64,000 bases of DNA from Aedes albopictus. Its lineage: Eukaryota > Arthropoda > Insecta > Diptera > Culicidae. The stretch is taken from NCBI RefSeq assembly GCF_035046485.1, contig NC_085137.1, positions 447,024,334 to 447,088,333 on the forward strand. Reading direction: 5' to 3'. The translations under genes were made by a program, and so were the position numbers. This document shows, one piece after another, positions 33,801 through 43,125 of the stretch (positions are counted from its first letter, which is position 1; the number at the start of each line of letters is the position of its first letter). Under the pieces are notes generated by a model, which was not told where the DNA came from, ran no database searches, and saw only the letters and a list, made by a program, of their open reading frames with translations.

Positions 33801-34291
33801 ATTGAAATAAAGGGCAATTGGTAATGGCTAAGCACAAATAATAATATGCCTCTGTAAACTCCGAATGCAATCCAATGAGCTCAATTTGAAGGGTAATAAA
33901 AATAAAAACTCACCGAATCAATCCAAATTCTCACCACCTGACGGCACGTAGGCCATCGGATTGTTGTCTCGTAAACGTCGACGTGACCCTTGACGTGACC
34001 ACCTCCTGCTGGGTGGATCGGTGTCGTTGACTTTGTTGTCGGATCCGTTAGAACGTTCGTTTATTTCTCCGTTTCGTTGGGTAACACGCTTATGGCACCG
34101 TAGAAAGTCCACTTCCACTTTACTTTAAATCTCGTGGCCTCCTTCGCGAATAATGACCTTGTAGCGCCCGCTGCCTCGATGTAAGCTATGTATTGATTTT
34201 CGGCTGATTCACTACACCACCGGCGCTGGTACGATATTTGCAGGTCTGCCACAGAAGTTTTCACTATTTGATGCACAATTAGGTGAAAAAA
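33801..34291 (-). other. Leader region of the Ty3/gypsy element
   Basis: Between the primer-binding site and the gag ATG on the minus strand. It holds two overlapping frames (66 and 71 codons) without recognised domains. Probably an untranslated leader. Confidence 0.55.
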
Positions 34292-34309
34292 ATCCCATCC
34301 TCGTCGCCA
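34292..34309 (-). other. Primer-binding site, tRNA-Ser(GCT) type
   Basis: The minus strand reads TGGCGACGAGGATGGGAT, the complement of a tRNA 3' end ATCCCATCCTCGTCGCCA. That matches, from memory, dipteran tRNA-Ser(GCT) plus CCA. It lies 3 nt from the LTR edge. The identical site occurs at 53,582-53,599. Confidence 0.75.
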
Positions 34310-34312
34310 AAC

Positions 34313-34514
34313 TGTAATGTCTTTACTGATTAAACTGACTTGAATAAGAGGTTCGGAGATTTAGGGTTTAAATAAAAGTTGTTACTGTTGTTACTTGGTT
34401 GGTAGCCGAAATTGAACTGCCGGCACATAGCATTGTATATTCTCAAGAAACCTTTAACAATGAGATAGCTCGATGTGAGCTTTGTTGCTGTCTCTTTCGA
34501 ACTGTCATTTGACA
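34313..34514 (-). mobile_element. Putative LTR of the Ty3/gypsy element
   Basis: On the minus strand it starts TGTCAAATGACAG and ends AAAGACATTACA, giving TG...CA ends and about 202 bp, right next to the primer-binding site. The partner LTR is not in the window because the other end was lost in rearrangement, so length rests on the terminal dinucleotides only. Confidence 0.6.
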
Positions 34515-35048
34515 GGATACATCGCTATCAAACTTCATGATTTTGAAAGTTATAGCATATTATCACGATGATTGGTCGCTTAGAATACATTTAGACATTT
34601 TGGAATTAGTTTGCCAATTTTCCGAAGTTACGTTCCGGAGCCAATTTTTCAAAATTGTTCAATACTGCCATGCAGCATTTCAAACATCGCGGTTTTTGAA
34701 ATACATCATTCTGTGTTAGCTTTACGTTGTATGAAATACTTCTGGTCATTTGGGACCCGATATACGGATTCCCCGGGAAACCGGTACCGGTGATTCCGAG
34801 ATCAATTTTTAGAAAGTAAATAAATACCGTCAAGCGACACCACAAAATTCGTGATTTTTCGAGATACATTATTCTGAGCCGTTTTTTGAGTTATTTAAAA
34901 TATTTGCACCTGCGATTCATTCTGGGACTCCTAGGATTTCTCTAGAAATTCTTCTAGGGGTTTCTCTAAAAATTTCTATTGGGATTCCTTCAAGAATTCC
35001 TAGTGGGATTATTCAAGACATTTTACTGACCGGGGTTGATCACCGTGA
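34515..35048. repeat. Dispersed repeat relic and short minisatellite
   Basis: 34,740-34,900 shares CCGATATACGGATTCCCCGG and GAAACCGGTACCGG words with 30,600-30,757 and the 12.8-14.3 kb array. 34,910-35,030 is ATTCCTTCAAGAATTCC-type minisatellite. Confidence 0.45.
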
Positions 35049-35190
35049 ACAATTATTATGTGGTTTCATTGGCATAAGTCACTATGTACAGCAGAGGCCA
35101 CCCCGGCCTTAGCCTGACCGGTAAGTAAGGTAAGTAAGTGGTTTCATTGGCAATTATCGGTGAACCGATAATTGCCAATAAAACCACATA
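35049..35190. repeat. Compound hairpin
   Basis: Two direct copies of GTGGTTTCATTGGCA (about 35,060 and 35,138) face one inverted copy (TGCCAATAAAACCAC). The inner pair forms a near-perfect stem with GGCAATTATCGGT / CCGATAATTGCC and a 3-nt loop. A segment with AAGTAAGGTAAGTAAG lies between the first two copies. Confidence 0.7.
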
Positions 35191-35860
35191 ATTATTCATA
35201 ACAATCTTCTTGGTTTTTTTTTTCCAGAAGTGTGAGAACAATGCGCAATGGCGTGTAATCGGATGTGAGTTAGAAATGATTTTTCACTCTCATTTGGAAA
35301 AATTTTTTAACACGTTTTTGTTTACTCACGCGTTGCTAAACGGAGCCGGAATGTTGAATTGGACGCTGTCGGGATGGGGCTGGTGTCGTTTGACGGCGGC
35401 GGAACTCGAACACCGAAACCAGAACGGATTTGAGCGAAGCTGAAATGAGAACGATAGCGTGCAATCAATCAATTCATGAAAAAAAAACTGTAGGAATTGT
35501 CGTATTCCCAATCATATTCCAGCATTGTAACGAATTAAACACTTTATACAGTAACTACTTTTAAGAAATTTAATTCGACTGAAAAAAACCCGACTGTTGT
35601 CGTCAAAGATCGATCACTGAATGGTTACCTGTCTTCCTTTTCACTTATGCTTCGAACGCTGCCGCATTCAATACGCAGCGAAACTTTGCGTTTTTCGATG
35701 CGTTCATATCCTTCCGTTCCATGTCGAACATCTTTGAAGTTTCCAAGCTTTAAAGCACACATTTTTCCTACTTTCATTTCAAAGTGCATGTTGCTATAAC
35801 TAAGGTCAACTTTGCTTTTCCATCTGTTAAGGGATTTTTGCAGGAATTGATGTATTTTAT
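35191..35860. other. Non-repetitive spacer with a minus-strand frame
   Basis: A minus frame at 35,625-35,915 has a protein-like portion (DLSYSNMHFEMKVGKMCALK, GYERIEKRKVSLRI) and a repeat-like start. No family recognised, no splice context. Kept as spacer rather than called a gene. Confidence 0.3.
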
Positions 35861-36770
35861 AAGGAAAAGCAGGAGTTTTTTTTCTAATTCTAGATAAATT
35901 TCCGGAAAACCGCATTTCTTAGAGGAAATCTAGCATGAATTTATGGTGGACTATTTTGAAGAGTTTCAGTCTGATTTTTTTTTTTTTTTGAGTTGAGAGA
36001 TTTGCTTACTGAAACAAGGATTAATCCATGGCGAACTCCTGATAAAATCCATAGATTCCTTGAGACAATTTCAGAAGAATTTGTCCAGGTTTTCCGCCAA
36101 ACATTTTTCAGAAATTTAAAAATAAATTCTAATGGAAATTAAGTCTGAAATTCAATCAGAAACTAATCATGGATTCCCTCTAAAATTTCTTCAGCATTTT
36201 CTATTAGAATTTCCTTTTTGATTGCAAAGTTTTGTAATCCTTTCCTAGAAGTTGCGTTAGAACAAGATTTTTAGTGTTCATTCTTTATGGTAATCTCCAG
36301 AGATTGTAGCAGGGATCCACTAGAAATTCTCTTTGGATTTCGCAAAAAATACACCACCGATTGCACAACAAATTTTAATAAAAGTTTCCTAAAAATTTCA
36401 GCTATACATTCCTCTTGTAGTTTCTGTATGAACTCTGGTATAAATTTCTACGAATGTCGTGAATACAATCGTGAAAAGCATTTTTGAGTCTATATAAATT
36501 TCATTTATCATTGTTTTACGCTGTAATTTTAAATATGTTTTAATTAAATTTAGAGGATATCGACATTTTCCCTAGCTCTGTATATTGTTCTAGATTCAAT
36601 TATTTCTACAACGATACCAATTCCCTCATTATTGTATTTTTAAGAATGATCAATATTTTCTTAGATTTTTTTATCTGTATTAACGAGATTTTTAGATGAT
36701 GATTAACCTGGGCTTGTTAGGGGAATATCTGTAAATAAAAAGAAAATCGGGTTAAGTACGGTTCCTTTGA
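35861..36770. repeat. Degenerate minisatellite passing into AT-rich spacer
   Basis: AAATTTCTTCAGC / AGATTCCTTGAGAC words up to about 36,480, then AT-rich sequence without features. Confidence 0.5.
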
Positions 36771-36774
36771 ATTC

Positions 36775-36889
36775 CACTAAGAATTTGCATCCTTTGACAG
36801 ATACGTATTTCGACCTCAACTGTAAGGTCGTCCTCAGTGTCTTGTACTTGTCGAAATACGTATCTGTCAAAGGATGCAAATTCTTAGTG
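36775..36889. repeat. Perfect 40 bp-arm hairpin
   Basis: 36,775-36,814 and 36,850-36,889 are exact inverted copies (CACTAAGAATTTGCATCCTT...CGTATTTCGAC). The 35 nt loop contains CTCAACTGTAAGGTCGTCC. No mismatch in 40 bp. Directly adjoins the tail of the SINE at 36,890. Confidence 0.9.
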
Positions 36890-37035
36890 AGATTTTTAGC
36901 CCTTGGCTAGTTCATCTCGGGACTCACGCTTTACTTCCCTTCCGAAGGAAGAACTCACATTTTGCGATTTTTTCGGGAGTGGGATTCGATCCCAGTCAAG
37001 TGTTCTAACCATCACACCAGGTTCGCTCCCATTTT
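36890..37035 (-). mobile_element. tRNA-derived SINE, family S2, copy 2
   Basis: The minus strand reads GGAGCGAACCTGGTGTGATG, GGTTAGAACACTTGAC, box B in GGGATCGAATCCCACTCC, TGTGAGTTCTTCCTTCGGAA and GATGAACTAGCCAAGGGCTA. It is collinear with copy 1 at 21,378-21,554 but lacks about 14 bp before box B. Confidence 0.75.
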
Positions 37036-37079
37036 CTTTGATTTTTCCCATGTTATATCGGCAGAAAAGGGCCCCCACA

Positions 37080-37661
37080 TTTGCAAATCCTGCCCTGCAT
37101 TTCTCCAACGATTCCTTTTAGAATCCCTCTGGAAATTCCTCCGACTGCTACTTCAGGAAGTCCTCCGTTAATTCCATTTAATTTTGTGTTTCTCCAGCAT
37201 ATACTTGGTAACATTTTTGAAATTTATTTTTTAAACTCTCCGGCATTTAATTTTTCAGAGTTTTCTCTGGCAATTCATTCAGGAACTCATTCTGAAATTT
37301 GATTTTCTTCTGGAAATTTGCTTGAGAACTCAAATTTATTTGATATTCCTCAAGTATTTCTATCAGGCCTTTCATAGACATTTTTTTTTGAGAACGTTCA
37401 CAAATTACGTCGAATATTTGGGAAAAAGGGAAAAGGGGTGTAACAGTGTCGCAGGACTTCATTAAGAAACCTGAGGAATCTCCGGGAGAACTCCAGAACC
37501 AACTCTGAGAAAAACTTCAGAAGAAAATTCAAGGAGAATTTTCTAAGGAATATGTATTCAAAATTGAAAAAAATCCAAAAGAATTTAAAAAAACTTAATT
37601 TTTACAGAATTTCATCTAGTAATTTCTTTTAAAATTCTTCTAGAAGTTTGCTTAGATACTC
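37080..37661. repeat. Degenerate minisatellite
   Basis: Mixed-orientation AATTCCTCCGACTG / GGAATCTCCGGGAGAAC words. Confidence 0.55.
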
Positions 37662-37825
37662 TATCGAAAATTCGTTCAGGATTTACTATAAAAACTTCTA
37701 GAGACTTTCTTAAAAACTCCTCTGTCATTTCTTCGAAAAGTCCATAATAAACTCCTTTGGAATTTTCTTAAGAAATTTCTATAGTGTTTTTTTTTTTGCA
37801 GAATTTCTCTGAAAGTTCCTTACCT

Positions 37826-37924
<99 letters not shown>

Positions 37925-38082
37925 GTAAGGAACTTTCAGAGAAATTCTGCAAAAAAAAACACTAGAAATTTCGTAAGAAAATTCCAAAGGAGTTTATTAT
38001 GGACTTTTCGAAGAAATGACAGAGGAGTTTTTAAGAAAGTCTCTAGAAGTTTTTATAGTAAATCCTGAACGAATTTTCGATA
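37662..38082. repeat. Near-perfect long palindrome with (TA)46 centre
   Basis: Left arm 37,662-37,824 and right arm 37,924-38,082 are inverted copies differing by about one substitution and two short indels. The spacer is TCCT, 46 TA units (37,829-37,920) and TTT. The arm sequence is itself minisatellite (AAATTCGTTCAGG, AACTCCTCTGTCATTTCTTC), so it is a recent inverted duplication of local repeat DNA. Confidence 0.92.
37829..37920. repeat. (TA)46 microsatellite
   Basis: Uninterrupted TA dinucleotides forming the loop of the palindrome. Confidence 0.97.
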
Positions 38083-38093
38083 TATATATATAT

Positions 38094-38365
38094 ATGAAAC
38101 TAGCTGTCCCGCAAACGTCGTACTGCCTGCCTACTGTATTTTTTGACATGAAGCGGGACATCTCCCGCGAAGTCATGTGTATGGGAGCCCCCGGTCCAGA
38201 GACCGGAGAGGTCTCACACCAAGCTAAGAACCTTCCCCGGTCCCTAACACCCCTGTATACAAAATTTGAACCAGATCAGTTCAGTAGTTTCCGAATCCAT
38301 AATGGTCAGACAGACAGACAGACACACAGAAATTCATTTTTATATATATAGATAGATAGATAGAT
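38094..38365 (+). mobile_element. Non-LTR or SINE-type 3' fragment ending in (GATA)n
   Basis: Begins ACTAGCTGTCCCGCAAACGT and contains CGGGACATCTCCCGCGAAGT, GATCAGTTCAGTAGTTTCCG and (CAGA)n. It ends TTCATTTTTATATATATAGA followed by GATA repeats. I recall similar ACTAGCTG...ATATATAGAT elements in many insects, with an RTE-like 3' end. The clade is uncertain. Confidence 0.5.
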
Positions 38366-38529
38366 AAGTCAAGAAGAATTCAAATTGAATGAAATATGAC
38401 AATGACAAACATATGAACAAATTACTTTTCCATGTTTGACTAAAGTGACCCCAAACATTGGCTGAAGGTCACCCCTCAAATCCTAAAGTTTTAGTCGATG
38501 ACATCAATAGTAAATTTACTTAAAAACGT

Positions 38530-39267
38530 TTTTCCTAGATTGTTTAGCTAAGCATGAGCATGAGCTGAGCATGAGCATGAGCATAGATGACCGCACGTAA
38601 GTTGGTACTCCGTGATTGACCAGAGCAATCGAAATTGCACAAGGAACCAATGAATAGGGCTTGGGACTAGCTTACTATTCTCAATGTACACAGTTCGAGA
38701 GCTCTCAACTTTAATAAGGTCAATAACGGCACCGGCCCCGTCCTTACGGTCATCGAGGATGGGAGGCAATGTTAGTAAGACAAACGTTGTTATAAAGACC
38801 GCGAATCGCTGCATCTCCGCGTTTATCTCAGGAAGGATTTTTTGTTAGTAGGGTAAGGTACATTGTCAGTCCGGGAGTCACCTATGGTTGGTAATATGAT
38901 TTGACAATGGATCAATATACACAAACCGCCGTTAACAACCGACCACTTTTCGACGCAAAAACTAGCCAAAATGAAAATTCTATCGCGCGTCTCCACTCCA
39001 CTAGGGAGCAGAAACCTTTAGTCTATTTCACACAGAAATACACTGAACGCGAGAAATACACCGAACTAACATTTTTCACTCTTTTGTGTAAATGCAAAAA
39101 ATGAAAGAAAATATTATGAACTAAAAGTGTATTGGGAACTAGCGCTGACGGGAAGCGAAAAACTCGGAACAGACTCGAGCCCCGACGCGTTCGCCACACA
39201 CTTAATTCCGAAAAAGCGGCCTGTACACTTTGCCTCCAAAAACTCACTCTTTTCCTAGATTGTTTAG
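38530..39267. mobile_element. Segment bounded by an 18 bp direct repeat
   Basis: TTTTCCTAGATTGTTTAG occurs at 38,530-38,547 and again at 39,250-39,267, exactly 720 bp apart. The left copy is followed by a GAGCAT/GAGCATGA microsatellite and a block (GTAAGTTGGTACTCCGTGAT, GCACAAGGAACCAATGAATA) that I recall as common in Aedes. It could be a retroposed copy with a long target duplication. A terminal repeat element or a tandem duplication remnant are alternatives. Confidence 0.45.
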
Positions 39268-39552
39268 TTAAGTTCGACAAAAAGCAGTTGAAAGCTACTA
39301 GAAATTAGGTTATATTACCTTTCTCATCTTAAAAATTGGTCGGCCCAATTTCCAGCGGCGCTACCGTAAATTAAAATTTATTTTTTAGGTAATTTGCCAA
39401 CTTTAGGTAAAGTTTACATACAAATATTTTTGAAAAAAAAATATGTAGATCATGTTCAAAGTTTCTTTGATATTTTATTTTTGAATGAGACCTAGGTTCT
39501 TGAAATCGGAAGTAATAGACCGAAGCAAATATAGACCGAAAAAAATGAAATG
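39268..39552. other. AT-rich spacer
   Basis: No features recognised. Confidence 0.35.
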
Positions 39553-39819
39553 TGAGGGGGTTAGAAGCAAAGGGGTGTAAGTGACATAAACTCACTTTCG
39601 AGTAAATGAGGTTTAAGGTTTTTGACCAATTTTTCATCCCGTAAAAATGTATGGAGTTTCAAAATCGACCCAATTTTCTTGATTTATTGTAATTTTTCCA
39701 ATCAGCGTAGAAACAATCTTAAAAAAGTTTCTGAAAGCTTGAAATCCATAGAATTTACATATGCTCAACTCGACATCGACAAAATGGTCACTTACACCCC
39801 TTTGATTCTGGGCCCCTCA
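39553..39819. mobile_element. MITE with AAGGGGTGTAAGTGAC ends
   Basis: Inverted ends GAGGGGGTTAGAAGCAAAGG then GGTGTAAGTGACA, and the complement (TGGTCACTTACACCCC, TTTGATTCTGGGCCCCTC). About 267 bp, no ORF. Confidence 0.7.
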
Positions 39820-41820
39820 TGTATTTGAGGGGATGACCCCAAACTTTTGATCGGTAGTGTACACATTTGTTTTTTCGCTGTCTTTTATTAGCTATGGCGA
39901 GCAATTCAAATCTTTGTCGAAGTGCTTCTTTCAACTTTCAGTTATCTCCAATTGTTCTCTTTCAAAATTGTTCTCCTTCCTTCTTCTCATTGAAGCCAGT
40001 GTCCGTTAAAGCTCTTGTATGTGTTGTTGTTGGCTGGTTTGATTTAGATACTGCAGTAGTTCACCGAGCTTCCTTGAGATTTTGCGTGTTCGCAAACGGC
40101 AATATCAAGTTGTTTTGGAGCCTCTGAAAAGTCAGCAGTGCGCAGGATTCGTTCCAGTTGGGAACTCTAAACCGACGCAAATAGATATAAAGATGAGACG
40201 ATAAATTGCGCCACATCGGATCGGCTGCTACCCGGAGGAACCAGTTTAGCTCATCATTGCGCGCTGCCATTTGAGTGTGACTAATTAGCTTGCACCGCTA
40301 TTAGTCAAACTGAGGAGAGTACCGACTGGTGCGGTTAAACATTGGTTAGTTACATTCTTAGACGCCAATCTCCTCGAATTGTACATCCAGCGGAGGACGG
40401 ACTCGGGGCAAGGTGCGATGCGGATTTAGTGTAAGGAAAACAAGGCGTTCCTTCAAGTAGTCCCGTTTTAGATGCACGTGGTCGTAAAAACGGGTTGATC
40501 TATCGATGATGTTTATTTCTGTTTTATATGCAAATTGATTGTAATTTTAAGTGATGATTTTTACGACTCGCTTGACATGGTGATTAATTAGAGGGAATTT
40601 ATTGCAATGACGCAGTGCTGTTTTATTGTCTTTTAATCCTGCTACAATCTATCTATAGTGAAATAATATGCGAAAATGTGTTTTTCTTTTGTATAAAATA
40701 TGTGTTTTAGAAAAAATACTTACTGCACATCAACTACAGCTGAACAACTAAACTAATAATAATTTTACACATCTTCCATACTAGTTAAATCAAAGTATCA
40801 ATACTTTGATCTCGAATTGCTTGAATACTCATGCGTCATCCTGCTAATCCGGTTTCCAAACTATAGAATAATGTTCATATCAATATCGACGAGGGGAACG
40901 CCCATGTAGGTCAAAAGTAATTCTTCATCTAGTCACGTCCTATTTTGCATTCCACTCTCAGTAAGAACTCGACGGGAATTGTCCAAAAATTTCGCAAATA
41001 TGAAAAGACCAACCGCCTTTCTCTCCGTTTTCTACGATTCTGCAATTATTTCACACGAAATCCAACTGTCCAGTGCAAGAATTCTCTTTTCCACTCTATT
41101 TACCGTCAGGTAGAAAACAAATCGTGGCTCATGTTTCCCGGCACACCTGCGAAGAATTCTAATCAGATACCATCCGACTCCCAAATGTGCTCATTTGCAT
41201 TCTTTCACCTTTTCCCCAGACCAGTCAGTCTTCACTCGCACCACACATATATCTGTATGAAATTCCATCCATCTTTCCCAAACCGACGACTGCCGACCGA
41301 CGATCACACACTTGAACCAATTATATGCCCACCCGCTCCGCCGAAGAACAAACTGTCGTTGCTCATTTCCACGCTTCATGAGCAAACGAAACAAACAGTT
41401 TAAATTTCAAATGTTAACACCTTCGCCCAGCTGTTGCTACCGAAGCTCCCAACCAACATTCCAGTAGCTTGTACAAAGATCCAATTCCCCGACTCCGAAC
41501 GTCATCTTTACCCTTGGGCGGCTGATCGCGCTGACGTGCATCGTTTAAGGGTTTGTCATCCAGCCCCTTTTGCAGTGTGGGCTAGAATGGAAAGTGTCGC
41601 GACAAAACTCATACAGATTATAAATCTGTTTAGTTCCAGGCATATGCAGTCAATAAGTGATCATCATTTGGATTTGCAGTTCCTACGAATTATACTGTAC
41701 AAGTAAATAATTTCGTTCCGTTTGCTCTCATAATACGCAATTTATGTTTTCCAATTTGTCTTGTATCTATTTATCCTTTTGTCTCATTCGACCATTTGTT
41801 CATTCGACAATTTTATCATA
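39820..41820. other. Non-repetitive spacer with weak frames
   Basis: The best frame is minus 40,270-40,061: ATG in context CTCAAATGGC, then MAARNDELNWFLRVAADPMW and 49 more residues to a stop. It looks protein-like but matches no family known to me. A 152-codon + frame (40,945-41,403) starts on TTG and has low-complexity AT-driven composition, so it is not called. No repeats. Confidence 0.3.
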
Positions 41821-41824
41821 GATT

Positions 41825-42165
41825 TGTTTCAGGGGCAATTTAGGGGGCTGAGGGACGTTTTGAGGGGTCCCAGAAACTCTCAGTTGGTTCCAGGGTGACT
41901 CAGGGGCGTTTTAGGAGGTCTCATGTGCATTTCTGGAGGCTTCAGGGGATTTCAGGAGGTTCCTGGAGGTCTCATAAGCGCTTCAGGGGGTCTCAGCGGG
42001 TACCAAGATGTCTCATGGGTGGAGTATCGGTGGGTCTCACGGAGTCCCCCGAGGTTTATGGGAGGTCCAGCGGTTCTCTGAGTACTTCATACTATTGGAA
42101 CGCTCCTGAAATCTCCGTCAGTCCCTTAAAATGTCCTGAATGTCCTTTTACTCCTGGGGATTATT
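41825..42165. repeat. G-rich degenerate minisatellite
   Basis: Words like AGGGGTCCCAG, CAGGGGCGTTTTAGGAGG and TCAGGAGGTTCCTGGAGG with a period of roughly 20-25 bp, switching to CTCCTGAAATC orientation near 42,100. Same family as 42,730-43,120 and 54,230-54,720. Confidence 0.65.
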
Positions 42166-42171
42166 TTTTGT

Positions 42172-42718
42172 TACCATACGGGTTTGGGCCGAAGCATCTC
42201 AGATTTTCATGAAACTTTTTCCACAGGCACGGCTCATGGATATTTCAACAAAAAAAATTTAAAGAAATCAGGGTCGCCTATTTTTCCGGAAAACTCAGGT
42301 GGAAGTTTTGGTTTTCCCCTGACACTACTTACTTTTAAAAATCATATCTCAAGAACGATGCATCGTAAAAACAAAGTTTTTTTAAATAAAAGCAAATTTA
42401 CTCAGAAATTTAAAAAATGTGAACTGGAAAAAGTTTTCCACAAAATTTTCAACGGTGGAAAGTGTTGTGAAAAACTTTTTCAATTTCATATTTTTTGGAA
42501 TCCTTATTTGCTTTCATTTTATTGAAAAACTTTGTGTCTACGATGCTTCGTTCTCAAGTTATGCTTTTTCAAAATAAGTAGTGTCAGGGGAAAACAAAAA
42601 AAATTCAAAATGGGTGACCCTGATTTTTTCTCAATTTTTTTTGTACCTATATCCATGAGCCCTGCCTGTGGAAAAAGTTCATGAAAATCTGAGACCATTC
42701 GGCCCAATTTGTACGATA
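42172..42718. mobile_element. Foldback MITE, about 547 bp
   Basis: The ends TTTGGGCCGA and CTCAGATTTTCATGAAACTT, TTTCCACAGGCACGGCTCAT face inverted copies at 42,640-42,708. Inner words (CCCCTGACACTACTTA, TTCTCAAGTTATG and GAAAAAGTTTT) also pair, with a centre near 42,450. Small frames on both strands are shadows of the palindrome. Confidence 0.75.
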
Positions 42719-42724
42719 ATAATG

Positions 42725-43125
42725 AAAAAAACCCCATCCTGAGATCCCTCAACAACTCATGAAACACCCCTGAAATACCTTCTTCGATATCAATTTAAAA
42801 TTCTCCTGAAACCGACGTTGGTGTAAATAGAGGGTGGCAAAAGGGGGGGGGGCTAGCCACCTCCAGAACAAATTATTCAAAAAAAAAAAATAACGAGATT
42901 CAGGCGATAAGTATCTTTGGAGCAGTTCTGGAGAATGAAAAATCTATATTGTCATGGCCATGGTCCCTCCTAGACCTATGAACAAGTTACGCTTATGCTG
43001 AAACCCCTTGGATCATTTTTAAAAGGCTTCAGAAACGCACTTGAGAACCCCTTGAAGTGTCCCTGAAATTAAAACGTTCCTGAACCCCCTTGAAACTCTC
43101 TTAGATTGTTTTAAGATAATTTTAG
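42725..43125. repeat. CCCTGAAACCCCTTG-type minisatellite
   Basis: AAACACCCCTGAAATACC, CTTGAAGTGTCCCTGAAA and ACCCCCTTGAAACTCTC words with a homopolymer G run (42,843-42,852) and unrelated DNA between. Confidence 0.55.

Noticed and set aside
37784..38351. Tyr-Ile repeat proteins
   Set aside because: Translation of the (TA)46 tract and the adjacent palindrome arm.
40945..41403. 152-residue plus-strand ORF
   Set aside because: TTG start, no recognised motif, no promoter or splice context and unremarkable composition, so it is probably a chance frame.
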